Source: Bacillaceae bacterium JMAK1 (lineage in GTDB: Bacteria; Bacillota; Bacilli; Bacillales; Marinococcaceae). From it: 64,000 nucleotides of DNA. Positions 1 to 7,172 of this stretch are shown one piece after another; positions within the stretch are counted from its first letter, which is position 1; each line of letters opens with the position of its first letter. The stretch spans positions 186,001 to 250,000 of the forward strand of contig JIBW01000002.1 of NCBI GenBank assembly GCA_012970285.1. The letters run 5' to 3'. The position numbers were made by a program, and so were the translations under genes. The notes under the pieces were generated by a model that had not been told where the DNA came from, did no database searches, and was given only the letters and a program-made list of their open reading frames with translations.

Positions 1-68
1 AGGGGTATGAAGTTCACATTTGTTGAACACCTTGGATGGCGAGTCTTAGAAATCGGGAGGTGCAGTAC
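1..68 (+). promoter_or_regulatory. 3' part of the ribosomal protein L21 leader
   Basis: The untranslated stretch before rplU contains CACCT at 28-32, the exact complement of AGGTG at 58-62, which lies in the rplU ribosome binding site (GGGAGGTG). Pairing would hide the binding site. Bacillaceae carry an autoregulatory L21 leader RNA at this position. The 5' part lies outside the window, so the assignment rests on position and this pairing. Confidence 0.5.
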
Positions 69-377
69 ATGTACGCAATTATTGAAACAGGCGGAAAGCA
101 GATCAAGGTAGAAGAAGGTCAAACGATCTTCATCGAGAAGCTTACTGAAGACGCTGGTGAAGCGGTATCGTTTGACCGTGTTATTTTTGTAGGTGGAGAC
201 GACACGAAGGTAGGAGCTCCTTACGTTGAAGGTGCGAAAGTAACTGGAACTGTTGAAAGACAAGGTAAAAACAAGAAGGTTATGATCTACAAGTTTAAGC
301 GTCGTAAAGGATATCGTCGTAAGCAAGGACACCGTCAACCTTACACGAAAGTTAAGATTGACAGCATCACTGTCTAA
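69..377 (+). CDS. rplU: 50S ribosomal protein L21
   Basis: L21 is a component of the large ribosomal subunit that binds 23S rRNA. The 102-residue protein begins [11 protein letters not shown], the standard L21 start, and ends in a basic C-terminal half ([15 protein letters not shown]) that contacts rRNA. The ATG at 69 is chosen over an in-frame codon upstream because GGGAGGTG sits just before it and the length equals that of B. subtilis L21. It is the first gene of the conserved rplU-prp-rpmA operon, with prp 8 bases downstream. Confidence 0.97.
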   Translation: MYAIIETGGKQIKVEEGQTIFIEKLTEDAGEAVSFDRVIFVGGDDTKVGAPYVEGAKVTGTVERQGKNKKVMIYKFKRRKGYRRKQGHRQPYTKVKIDSITV

Positions 378-385
378 GTAAATCG

Positions 386-745
386 ATGATTGAATTAACG
401 ATTCATCGAAATCATAAAGATCGTACAGTAGTCTCGTTTGAATTAAGTGGTCATGCTAACGCAGCCGAATACGGTGAAGATATCGTTTGTGCAGGTGTCT
501 CAGCTGTAGCAATTGGAGCCGTTAATTCCATTGCAACGCTTTGTGACATCCCATTGGACGTTAAGACTGCAGGAGATGAGGGTGGCTACATTTATGCCGC
601 TGTTCCGTCTACTTGGTCAGGACGAACGTTTGAAGATGGACAACTTCTTCTTGAAGGCATGGTCATTGCACTTAAAGATATCGAAGCTGCATACGGGGAC
701 TTTATAAATGTTACGGAAATCGTGGGAGGTGCAGACGAATGCTAA
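386..745 (+). CDS. prp: Ribosomal-processing cysteine protease Prp (YsxB)
   Basis: Prp removes the N-terminal extension of ribosomal protein L27 in Firmicutes, a step required for ribosome maturation. The 119-residue protein carries the family dyad: His23 in SGHAN and Cys35 in DIVCAGVSA. It lies between rplU and rpmA as in other Firmicutes, and its last 7 bases overlap the start of rpmA, so enzyme and substrate are probably translationally coupled. The L27 encoded next door has the expected cleavable extension. The start at 386 has only a weak upstream purine run (TAAATCG), which suggests coupling to rplU. Confidence 0.93.
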   Translation: MIELTIHRNHKDRTVVSFELSGHANAAEYGEDIVCAGVSAVAIGAVNSIATLCDIPLDVKTAGDEGGYIYAAVPSTWSGRTFEDGQLLLEGMVIALKDIEAAYGDFINVTEIVGGADEC

Positions 746-1023
746 ACATGAACCTACAATTTTTCGCTCAGAAAAAAGGGGTAGGGAGCACGAAGAACGG
801 TCGTGATTCCATTTCAAAACGCCTTGGTACAAAGCGTGGCGATGGCCAACACGTATCAGGCGGCTCAATCCTTGTCCGTCAACGCGGAACAAAGATCTAC
901 CCAGGAACGAACGTTGGTAAAGGTGGAGACGATACACTCTTCGCTAAAATCGACGGCGTTGTTAAATTCGAGCGTCTTGGTAAAAAGAGAAAGCAAGTAA
1001 GTGTTTATCCTAAAGAAGCATAA
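739..1023 (+). CDS. rpmA: 50S ribosomal protein L27 with cleavable N-terminal extension
   Basis: L27 sits near the peptidyl transferase centre of the 50S subunit. The 94-residue protein starts with [14 protein letters not shown]; Firmicute L27 proteins have this extra N-terminus, which Prp cuts between the second Phe (residue 9) and Ala10. The body ([36 protein letters not shown]) is typical. The ATG at 739 overlaps prp and is preferred over the ATG at 748 because it gives the full extension. A strong terminator follows, so unlike in many Bacillus genomes spo0B and obg do not follow in this transcript. Confidence 0.96.
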   Translation: MLNMNLQFFAQKKGVGSTKNGRDSISKRLGTKRGDGQHVSGGSILVRQRGTKIYPGTNVGKGGDDTLFAKIDGVVKFERLGKKRKQVSVYPKEA

Positions 1024-1030
1024 GCACTTA

Positions 1031-1063
1031 GAGGGAACTCCTTAATGGAGTTCTCTTTTTTTG
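1031..1063 (+). terminator. Rho-independent terminator of rplU-prp-rpmA
   Basis: AGGGAACTCC at 1032-1041 pairs with GGAGTTCTCT at 1046-1055 with one G-U pair, followed by a run of T. Confidence 0.85.
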
Positions 1064-1126
1064 TTTTAAGGGAGTCATAGTGAAGGATGATAGTACGGAT
1101 ACCGATCAAATTTAAGTAAATTCTTG

Positions 1127-1162
1127 ACCTAGCTTGGGTGCATTGCTGAGCTAGGTTTTTCT
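1127..1162 (+). terminator. Second hairpin with T run, terminator-like
   Basis: ACCTAGCT (1127-1134) and AGCTAGGT (1149-1156) are perfect 8-bp arms around a 14-base loop, followed by TTTTTCTT. It could be a back-up terminator for rpmA. Its 14-base loop is long for a terminator, so another role is possible. Confidence 0.45.
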
Positions 1163-1232
1163 TATTATTAACAATTGACGTGTTGGTACATAGAGGAAAG
1201 AAGGATAAATCACATCTAACCACGGAATGACC

Positions 1233-1296
1233 TTTACAAAGCTTTAATGTTTTTTTACATATCATCCATTTCTCCTCAACATCCAATCGCTATAGT
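1233..1296 (+). promoter_or_regulatory. Candidate PhoP-boxes and -10 element of the pst promoter
   Basis: TTTACA at 1233-1238, the degenerate TTAATG at 1244-1249 and TTTACA at 1254-1259 recur at about one helical turn, resembling the Bacillus PhoP direct repeats (TTAACA with about 5-base spacers). A TATAGT at 1291-1296 is a possible -10 with no good -35, as expected for an activated promoter. The layout suggests induction of the pst operon by phosphate starvation through PhoPR. Confidence 0.45.
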
Positions 1297-1339
1297 AAGG
1301 CTGTAAAGATCAATAAGCCTTGTAGGGGGAAGAGAAACG

Positions 1340-2278
1340 ATGAAAAAGAAAGCTCTATTTGCATTCTCAGGACTTATGCTAACATTTGCACTTGTCGCAT
1401 GTAACGGTGACGAAGAAAGTAATGAAACGGTTGATGAAGCAGCAAGCGGAGGTAGCGACACTGAGACAGATACAGAAGCAAGTGCAGCTACAAGCGGAAC
1501 GGTAACACTTGCAGGATCAAGCGCAATGCAACCACTCATTGGAGCAGCTGCAGAGATTTACATGGAAGAAGTAAATACAGAAGCTGACATCCAAGTGCAA
1601 GCCGGTGGCTCTGGAGCAGGACTAAGTCAAGTTTCTCAAGGACAAGTTGATATTGGAAATTCGGATTTATTTGCTGAAGAAGAAGACAACATTCCACATG
1701 AAGACCTCGTTGACCACCGAGTTGCAGTCGTTGGGATGGGAGCAGTCGCGAACCCAGGAGCGGGTGTAGACGATTTAACGCAAGACGAACTCATTGATGT
1801 ATGGACTGGAGAAGTAACGAACTGGTCTGAAGTTGGTGGGGAAGACGTTGATATTACACTCGTAAACCGTCCAGATTCTTCAGGTACAAGAGCTACGTTC
1901 GTTGATTACGCATTAGAAGGTGCTGAGCCTGCTGAAGGAATTACAGAAGACTCTTCAAACACCGTTCGTCAAATCGTTGCAGATACTGAAGGTGCGATCG
2001 GTTACCTTGCCTTCTCTCATATTGACGATAGTGTCGCAGCGTTAAGCATTGACGGTGTAGAGCCAAGTGCAGAAAATGTTCAAGCTGGAGAGTTCCCGAT
2101 TTGGGCGTACCAACATTCATATACAAACGGTGAACCAGACGGTCTCGTTAAAGAATTTTTAGATTACCTTCTTTCAGAAGAGATTCAAAGCACATTAATC
2201 CCTGAGCAAGGTTACATTTCTGTAACTGAAATGCAAGTTGAACGGGATGCTGAAGGCAACGAAACGCCTGTAGAGTAA
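1340..2278 (+). CDS. pstS: Phosphate ABC transporter substrate-binding lipoprotein
   Basis: PstS captures inorganic phosphate outside the membrane and delivers it to PstCA. The 312-residue protein has a lipoprotein signal with lipobox LVAC (Cys21), then an acidic, Ser/Thr/Glu-rich spacer of about 30 residues, then a phosphate-binding fold with LAGSSAMQPL, GGSGAGL and NRPDSSGTRATF, which are typical phosphate-contact segments. RBS GTAGGGGG lies just upstream. It starts the pstSCABB-phoU operon. The acidic spacer is longer than usual and is shared in style with the other two binding lipoproteins in the window. Confidence 0.95.
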   Translation: MKKKALFAFSGLMLTFALVACNGDEESNETVDEAASGGSDTETDTEASAATSGTVTLAGSSAMQPLIGAAAEIYMEEVNTEADIQVQAGGSGAGLSQVSQGQVDIGNSDLFAEEEDNIPHEDLVDHRVAVVGMGAVANPGAGVDDLTQDELIDVWTGEVTNWSEVGGEDVDITLVNRPDSSGTRATFVDYALEGAEPAEGITEDSSNTVRQIVADTEGAIGYLAFSHIDDSVAALSIDGVEPSAENVQAGEFPIWAYQHSYTNGEPDGLVKEFLDYLLSEEIQSTLIPEQGYISVTEMQVERDAEGNETPVE

Positions 2279-2333
2279 AGGCAAAGCATTGGGGTTAAGG
2301 TAGAAATTCTGATTAGAACAGGTGGTATATCGT

Positions 2334-3251
2334 ATGGATCAGGGGCGAGCAAGTGAGCGATTACTCACCCAGCGAAAAGGGCAAAAGCGTCAATCAGAAC
2401 GTAAAGGTAAAATTATCGTTTATACAGCAGCAACAATAACGATTGTTGCAACCCTCGCAGTTACATTCTTTCTAACACAGCGCGGGTTGCAATCGTTCTT
2501 TGTAAGTGGCATTAATCCTTTGGAATTTTTCACTTCAGCAAACTGGAATCCTTCAGGCGCTGACCCGAGTTATGGAGCATTAGCATTTATCTTTGGTTCC
2601 CTTGCGGTAACCTTACTGTCCGCGATTATCGTTGCACCTCTTGGTATCGGTACTGCAATATTTATGACAGAAATTGCTCCACGTTGGGGTAAGCGCATTT
2701 TACAACCGGTCATTGAGATTCTCGTAGGAATTCCATCGGTCGTGTACGGCTATATTGGCTTGACCGTACTTGTTCCATGGATTCGTGATACGTTTGGCGG
2801 CTCAGGCTATAGTTTAGTCGCAGGAGTTGTTGTTGTATCAGTCATGATCCTTCCGACGGTTACAACGTTATCTGCAGATAGTCTCAAAAGTTTACCAGAC
2901 GGTCTTAGAGATTCCTCTTACGCTCTTGGAGCTACGAGATGGCAAACAATTCGACGTGTTTTACTACCAGCGGCGATCCCAGGTTTACTCACCGCAGTCA
3001 TTCTTGGAATGGCTCGTGCCATCGGTGAAGCACTTGCGATTCAGATGGTAATTGGAAACACACGAATTATACCTGACTCACTATTAGATCCAGCAGCTAC
3101 GATGACGACGATTATTACGCTGAATATGGGCCACACAACGTTTGGAAGTGCGGAGAACAATGTGCTTTGGACGCTTGGATTGTTGCTCATGGTCATGTCT
3201 TATATTCTCGTCTTAACTGTTCGGTATCTGGCTTCAAGGAGGAAAGTGTAA
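2334..3251 (+). CDS. pstC: Phosphate ABC transporter permease PstC
   Basis: PstC is one of the two membrane subunits of the high-affinity phosphate importer. The 305-residue protein has a cytoplasmic basic N-terminus, six predicted membrane segments and the ABC-permease EAA loop (around SYALGATRWQTIRRVLLPAA) that docks the ATPase. The ATG at 2334 is chosen over the in-frame GTG at 2322 because AGGTGG at 2320-2325 is then well spaced. The stop codon overlaps the pstA start by one base (TAATG), indicating coupled translation. Confidence 0.94.
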   Translation: MDQGRASERLLTQRKGQKRQSERKGKIIVYTAATITIVATLAVTFFLTQRGLQSFFVSGINPLEFFTSANWNPSGADPSYGALAFIFGSLAVTLLSAIIVAPLGIGTAIFMTEIAPRWGKRILQPVIEILVGIPSVVYGYIGLTVLVPWIRDTFGGSGYSLVAGVVVVSVMILPTVTTLSADSLKSLPDGLRDSSYALGATRWQTIRRVLLPAAIPGLLTAVILGMARAIGEALAIQMVIGNTRIIPDSLLDPAATMTTIITLNMGHTTFGSAENNVLWTLGLLLMVMSYILVLTVRYLASRRKV

Positions 3252-4138
3252 TGCAGCGTAGAAAGCTAGCAGACAAAACTGCGACCGTTGTACTGACAAT
3301 GTTTGCTGCCATCATCGTCATTATTTTGACCGCATTACTCGGTTACGTATTAACACTCGGAATTCAACAAGTAAACTGGGATTTCTTAACGTCCAAATCA
3401 AGTTCGTTCCGAGCAGGCGGAGGAATTCAAGATCAACTATTCAACTCCTTCTACATTTTACTTTGGACGATGATGTTCACAATTCCACTCGGTTTAGCTG
3501 GCGGAATTTACATGGCAGAGTATGCAAAAGACAATCGCATTACGGCATTTATTCGTGTCTGTATTGAGACATTAGCATCGTTACCGTCGATCGTACTTGG
3601 GATGTTCGGTCTACTCATCTTCGTAAACGCAACGGGAATGGGCTATAGCATCCTTGCAGGCGCGTTAACACTGACAATCTTCAACTTACCAATTATGATT
3701 CGAACGTGTGAAAATGCTTTACGAGCAGTTCCGCTGGAGTTAAAAGAAGGCGGGCTAGCACTTGGCTACACCCATTGGCGCACGATTACGACGGTCCTCT
3801 TGCCGAGTGCATTTCCATCGATCTTAACAGGAATCATTCTTTCATGTGGTCTCGTCTTCGGTGAAGCGGCAGCTCTTTTATATAGTGCAGGGATGACGAC
3901 ACCAAAACTAGATTTTGGGAATTGGAACCCGTTCACATCAGATTCACCACTTAATATTATGAGACCGGCTGAAACGTTATCGGTTCATATTTGGAAAGTA
4001 AACTCTGAGGGCATTATCCCAGACTTAAGAGATGTTGCGGACGGTGGTGCAGCAGTTCTCGTAACCGTCATTCTTATCTTTAACATTAGTGCACGAGTAT
4101 TTGGCAGCTGGCTTCACAAGAAGTTAACGGCAAAATAA
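3251..4138 (+). CDS. pstA: Phosphate ABC transporter permease PstA
   Basis: PstA is the second membrane subunit of the Pst importer. The 295-residue protein starts MQRRKLADK at 3251, directly at the pstC stop and preceded by AGGAGG at 3236-3241. An upstream in-frame start at 3167 lies inside pstC and is rejected. It has about six hydrophobic segments and the EAA loop GGLALGYTHWRTITTVLLPSA. The usual length is 290-300 residues. Confidence 0.94.
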   Translation: MQRRKLADKTATVVLTMFAAIIVIILTALLGYVLTLGIQQVNWDFLTSKSSSFRAGGGIQDQLFNSFYILLWTMMFTIPLGLAGGIYMAEYAKDNRITAFIRVCIETLASLPSIVLGMFGLLIFVNATGMGYSILAGALTLTIFNLPIMIRTCENALRAVPLELKEGGLALGYTHWRTITTVLLPSAFPSILTGIILSCGLVFGEAAALLYSAGMTTPKLDFGNWNPFTSDSPLNIMRPAETLSVHIWKVNSEGIIPDLRDVADGGAAVLVTVILIFNISARVFGSWLHKKLTAK

Positions 4139-4158
4139 GCCTTTAAGGAGGAAAAGTC

Positions 4159-4974
4159 ATGCAAGCGGTATTGGAACGTGAGTTCGTTGAACAGAATTGG
4201 ACTAAAGAGCAACAAGAGGTGGACCTGTGTCTAGACGTTACAGATCTTTCGATCTTCTACGGTTCAAAACAAGCGGTGATGAATGTATCTATGCCGATTA
4301 AACGCCACAGTATTACCGCATTAATCGGTCCTTCAGGTTGTGGGAAATCAACGTTTCTACGTTCGATTAACCGTATGAATGACGGCATTAAAGGTTTTAA
4401 GGCAGAGGGAAACATTCTTTATGATGACGTAAATTTACTAGACACCAATGTCGACCCAGTTGCACTTCGGAAAGAAATTGGGATGGTGTTTCAGCGTCCG
4501 AACCCATTTCCAAATTCGATCTTAAAGAACTTAACTCTTCCGTTAAAAGAACACGGTCTTAAATCAAAAGCAAAACGAGAAGAATACGCAGAAACGTATT
4601 TAAAGCAAGTCGGTTTATGGGATGAAGTGAAAGACCGCCTACATGAATCTGCACTTAGTTTATCTGGTGGTCAACAGCAACGACTTTGTATTGCTCGTAC
4701 ACTAGCGCTTCAACCATCGGTTCTTTTACTTGATGAACCAGCGTCTGCATTAGATCCGATTGCAACGGCAAAAATCGAAGAGCTTCTCTTAAAGCTAAAA
4801 GAAAGGTATACGATCGTGCTCGTTACACACAACTTACAGCAAGCGGCACGAGTGGCTGACGATACGGCGTTCTTTTATCAAGGAGAAATTGTCGAGTTTA
4901 GTGATACGAAGACATTTTTCCAAAGCCCGAAAGAAAAGCGTAGTGAAGATTATATTTCTGGTCGTTTTGGCTAA
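4159..4974 (+). CDS. pstB: Phosphate ABC transporter ATP-binding protein (first copy)
   Basis: PstB hydrolyses ATP to drive phosphate import. The 271-residue protein shows Walker [11 protein letters not shown]-loop VFQRPNPFPNS (characteristic of PstB), signature LSGGQQQR and Walker B VLLLDEPASALDP. An N-terminal addition of roughly 20 residues precedes the nucleotide-binding domain. RBS AAGGAGG lies upstream. It is followed 18 bases later by a second PstB, as in B. subtilis, where pstBA and pstBB are tandem. Confidence 0.94.
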   Translation: MQAVLEREFVEQNWTKEQQEVDLCLDVTDLSIFYGSKQAVMNVSMPIKRHSITALIGPSGCGKSTFLRSINRMNDGIKGFKAEGNILYDDVNLLDTNVDPVALRKEIGMVFQRPNPFPNSILKNLTLPLKEHGLKSKAKREEYAETYLKQVGLWDEVKDRLHESALSLSGGQQQRLCIARTLALQPSVLLLDEPASALDPIATAKIEELLLKLKERYTIVLVTHNLQQAARVADDTAFFYQGEIVEFSDTKTFFQSPKEKRSEDYISGRFG

Positions 4975-4992
4975 AATTCAGGGGGAATAGCG

Positions 4993-5763
4993 ATGACAAC
5001 AGGAACGTTACAAGACTTCGCCTATCGAGTTGAAGATTTACGTATCTCATATGGAGATCATCAAGTGATTCACGGGATTGATTTAACGATTGTGAAAAAC
5101 GAAGTGACTGCGTTAATCGGTCCTTCTGGTTGCGGGAAATCAACATTTTTGAAATCATTAAACGGAATGATACGCACGACGTCAAACGCAACGTGGAGCG
5201 GCACAATTGAATGGAACGGAAGAAATATGATTCAAGAAAATGTCGATCCATTGGAGTTACGTCAGAAAGTAGGAATGGTGTTTCAAAAGCCGAAGCCATT
5301 CCCGAAGTCGATCTATGAAAATGTCGCTTTTGGACCAAAAATTCATGGCGTAAAGAAAAAAGATATCCCGGGAATTGTTGAGAAATCGTTACGAGATGCT
5401 TACTTGTTTGATGAAGTGAAAGATCGGTTACACGAATCTGCACTAGGACTTTCAGGTGGTCAACAACAGAGGCTTTGCATTGCTCGTGCGCTTGCGACAT
5501 CGCCTGATATCTTGCTTATGGATGAACCAACATCTGCTCTTGATCCTCTGTCTACAATTGCGGTAGAGGAACTCATTCTCAAATTAAAGGAGAAATACAC
5601 GGTCGTACTCGTCACACACCAAATGGAACAAGCAGCTAGAATATCGGATTCCACCGCTTTTTTCCTCATGGGTGAGCTCATTGAATGTAATCGTACAGAC
5701 GCGTTATTTCAAAATCCAAAGTCCCAGCAGACGGAAGATTACATTACCGGCCGTTTCGGGTAA
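4993..5763 (+). CDS. pstB: Phosphate ABC transporter ATP-binding protein (second copy)
   Basis: This second PstB-type ATPase has 256 residues, with Walker [21 protein letters not shown] at the Q-loop, LSGGQQQR and [13 protein letters not shown]. It is clearly paralogous to the preceding gene (the C-terminal motif EDYISGRFG versus EDYITGRFG). Both copies keep all catalytic motifs, so neither looks decayed. RBS GGGGGA lies before the ATG. The two may form a heterodimer or alternate as homodimers with PstCA; the sequence does not decide. Confidence 0.93.
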   Translation: MTTGTLQDFAYRVEDLRISYGDHQVIHGIDLTIVKNEVTALIGPSGCGKSTFLKSLNGMIRTTSNATWSGTIEWNGRNMIQENVDPLELRQKVGMVFQKPKPFPKSIYENVAFGPKIHGVKKKDIPGIVEKSLRDAYLFDEVKDRLHESALGLSGGQQQRLCIARALATSPDILLMDEPTSALDPLSTIAVEELILKLKEKYTVVLVTHQMEQAARISDSTAFFLMGELIECNRTDALFQNPKSQQTEDYITGRFG

Positions 5764-5777
5764 AAGGAGAGAATGGT

Positions 5778-6437
5778 ATGCAAAGATCAATGTTAGCTGA
5801 GAAAGTTGCACATCTGCACCGTGAGTTGCATCAAATGGGGATGGAGTCGCTTCAGTCTTTAAAGTCAACGTTAATTGCAATTGATGATGAAGACGTGGAA
5901 AGATCCAAGCAAGTAATCGAGCAAGATACGACGATTAATCACTATGAACTCTCAATAAATGATGCGATTGTCGAAGTACTCGTCACACAACAACCGGTTG
6001 CCACTGACTTACGTACGTTAACAGCAATGATGAAAGTGACCGCCGATTATGAACGACTTGGTGATTTATCTGTAGAAATCGCCAAGTCTAATTTACATCG
6101 AGCACCGTTTCATTTCAGTGATTACGAAAAAGGTATTTTACTTGAGATGGGTGAGTATTGTATTGCAATGGCAGAAGAAGCAATGGAAGCTTTTCATGAC
6201 CTCGATCTAGAGAAGGTTATGCGGATCGAGCAGAGCGACGTAGTATTAGATGATTTATATGGTCGAGCAATTCGTGAATTTATTTTAAACGGTCACGACG
6301 AGCGTGCTGTTATTCAACTCGCATACATTGCTCGTTCATTGGAACGCATCGGTGATCATTGTACGAACATTGCTGAACAAGTGATGTACGTAAAAAAAGG
6401 CATACACTTCGATTTGAATCGTCCGACAATTGTGTAA
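5778..6437 (+). CDS. phoU: Phosphate signalling/transport regulator PhoU
   Basis: PhoU links the Pst transporter to phosphate signalling and limits phosphate uptake. The 219-residue protein is all helical with two PhoU repeats. Metal-binding-type segments are visible in each repeat (ADYERLGDLSVEIAK and ARSLERIGDHCTNIAEQ). RBS AAAGGAGAG precedes ATG 5778, 14 bases after pstB. Its presence at the operon end contrasts with B. subtilis, whose pst operon lacks phoU. Confidence 0.94.
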   Translation: MQRSMLAEKVAHLHRELHQMGMESLQSLKSTLIAIDDEDVERSKQVIEQDTTINHYELSINDAIVEVLVTQQPVATDLRTLTAMMKVTADYERLGDLSVEIAKSNLHRAPFHFSDYEKGILLEMGEYCIAMAEEAMEAFHDLDLEKVMRIEQSDVVLDDLYGRAIREFILNGHDERAVIQLAYIARSLERIGDHCTNIAEQVMYVKKGIHFDLNRPTIV

Positions 6438-6461
6438 AAATATGGTGTAAAGCAAAAAGAC

Positions 6462-6490
6462 TTTACAACCTCGAAGTGCTGGATTATAAT
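6462..6490 (+). promoter_or_regulatory. Strong sigma-A promoter after phoU
   Basis: TTTACA (6462-6467) and a perfect TATAAT (6485-6490) are separated by 17 bases. Transcription would start near 6497 and run into the 27-codon ORF and the terminator at 6647. The -35 also lies in a small inverted repeat (TGTAAAG and CTTTACA). Confidence 0.7.
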
Positions 6491-6522
6491 AAATTCAGAA
6501 AATAATGAAAGGGTGAACACAC

Positions 6523-6606
6523 ATGACAAAGCTAATAACGACTGATCAACAAATGAATAGGCAATTTGTATGTGTGTGGAATCCGTTGAATTTCAGTGCG
6601 TGTTAA
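6523..6606 (+). CDS. 27-residue peptide of unknown function in a short transcription unit
   Basis: The ORF runs from ATG 6523 to TAA 6604-6606 and has a fair ribosome binding site (GAAAGGGTG, about 9 bases before the start). The peptide begins MTKLITTDQQ and ends with a hydrophobic, Trp- and Cys-containing stretch (FVCVWNPLNFSAC). It lies between a strong promoter and a terminator, so it would be the only product of a transcript of about 180 nt. The stop codon sits inside a perfect 8-bp hairpin (6599-6618). No family is recognised. It could be a leader peptide, a small toxin-like peptide or the coding part of a dual-function RNA. Confidence 0.5.
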   Translation: MTKLITTDQQMNRQFVCVWNPLNFSAC

Positions 6607-6646
6607 CGTTTTAACACGATAAACGCTGGTTAACTACGTATGCTTC

Positions 6647-6678
6647 GACCTCATGCAGAAATGTTATGGGGTCTTTTT
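6647..6678 (+). terminator. Terminator of the 27-codon transcript
   Basis: GACCTCAT (6647-6654) pairs with ATGGGGTC (6666-6673), with one G-U pair, and TTTTTG follows. Confidence 0.75.
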
Positions 6679-6733
6679 GTGTTCATTTTGCTTCTAAAAG
6701 TGTGAAACAAAGCGTACACTCACTTTCGTGTGA

Positions 6734-6751
6734 AACGTTCATTTGAACGTT
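6734..6751. repeat. Perfect inverted repeat upstream of the yrzI unit
   Basis: AACGTTCA and TGAACGTT flank a 2-base centre. The position, about 45 bases before the 19-codon ORF, fits an operator or a promoter-proximal site. There is no T run, so it is not a terminator. Confidence 0.5.
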
Positions 6752-6794
6752 CTCATATACATTAATTTAACGATTTGAGAGGAGGAAACATCCG

Positions 6795-6854
6795 ATGATG
6801 AAGAGCTTTATCAACGTGACAATGGGCAAGACAAATGAGGACAGATCACCGTAG
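6795..6854 (+). CDS. 19-codon ORF upstream of yrzI (S1025-like position)
   Basis: ATG 6795 follows a near-perfect ribosome binding site (GAGAGGAGG, about 9 bases before), and the ORF ends at TAG 6852-6854. The product begins MMKSFINVTMGK. In B. subtilis the yrzI transcript carries a 17-codon ORF, S1025, just upstream of yrzI, within which the ribosome-associated endonuclease Rae1 (YacP) cuts the mRNA during translation. Position and size match; identity of the cleavage sequence was not checked. It lies 32 bases before yrzI. Confidence 0.6.
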   Translation: MMKSFINVTMGKTNEDRSP

Positions 6855-6886
6855 AAAACGAAATGTTGAGAGGAGGCGGAGTGACG

Positions 6887-7033
6887 ATGCGCTTTCATTT
6901 ATTACTCATTACTGTAACAATTAAGCGACGCTTCTACTCAGAAGACGAAACGAAACGTGCTTACAGAGAACAGAAAATTGAAGAGCAATTCCAACAACAT
7001 AAAGATCAGATTTATCGCCGATACTTTATGTAA
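6887..7033 (+). CDS. yrzI: YrzI family small protein
   Basis: The 48-residue protein has a short hydrophobic N-terminus (FHLLLITVTIKRR), then a charged helix rich in Glu, Gln, Lys and Arg ending RRYFM. This is the layout of the YrzI family of Bacillus, which begins with a TITIK-type segment. Ribosome binding site GAGAGGAGG precedes the ATG. The gene was too short for routine calling. B. subtilis YrzI has been reported to be harmful when overproduced, with expression limited by mRNA decay (recalled knowledge). A hairpin terminator follows at once. Confidence 0.72.
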   Translation: MRFHLLLITVTIKRRFYSEDETKRAYREQKIEEQFQQHKDQIYRRYFM

Positions 7034-7036
7034 GAT

Positions 7037-7078
7037 AGAGCTACAGTTGAACACCGATGTTCATCTGTAGCTCTTTTC
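7037..7078 (+). terminator. Terminator after yrzI
   Basis: AGAGCTACAG (7037-7046) pairs with CTGTAGCTCT (7065-7074), with further pairing of TGAACA and TGTTCA inside, and TTTT follows. Confidence 0.85.
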
Positions 7079-7108
7079 ATGAGAAAAAAAGTGAATAACG
7101 TTTCCCTA

Positions 7109-7135
7109 TCAACTATCTTTTAGGTAAACCGATAT
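7109..7135 (+). promoter_or_regulatory. Sigma-D (motility sigma) promoter of cheA-cheW
   Basis: TCAA (7109-7112), exactly 15 bases, then ACCGATAT (7128-7135) matches the Bacillus sigma-D consensus TAAA-N15-GCCGATAT with one mismatch in each half. It lies 38 bases before cheA, a gene of the motility regulon. Confidence 0.65.
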
Positions 7136-7172
7136 AAGAACTAAGTAGTAATTAGCGCAATGAGGTGAACGA

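Noticed and set aside
4159-5763. Tandem pstB genes as an assembly duplication
   Set aside because: The two copies differ throughout at protein level and both keep all motifs; B. subtilis also has two.
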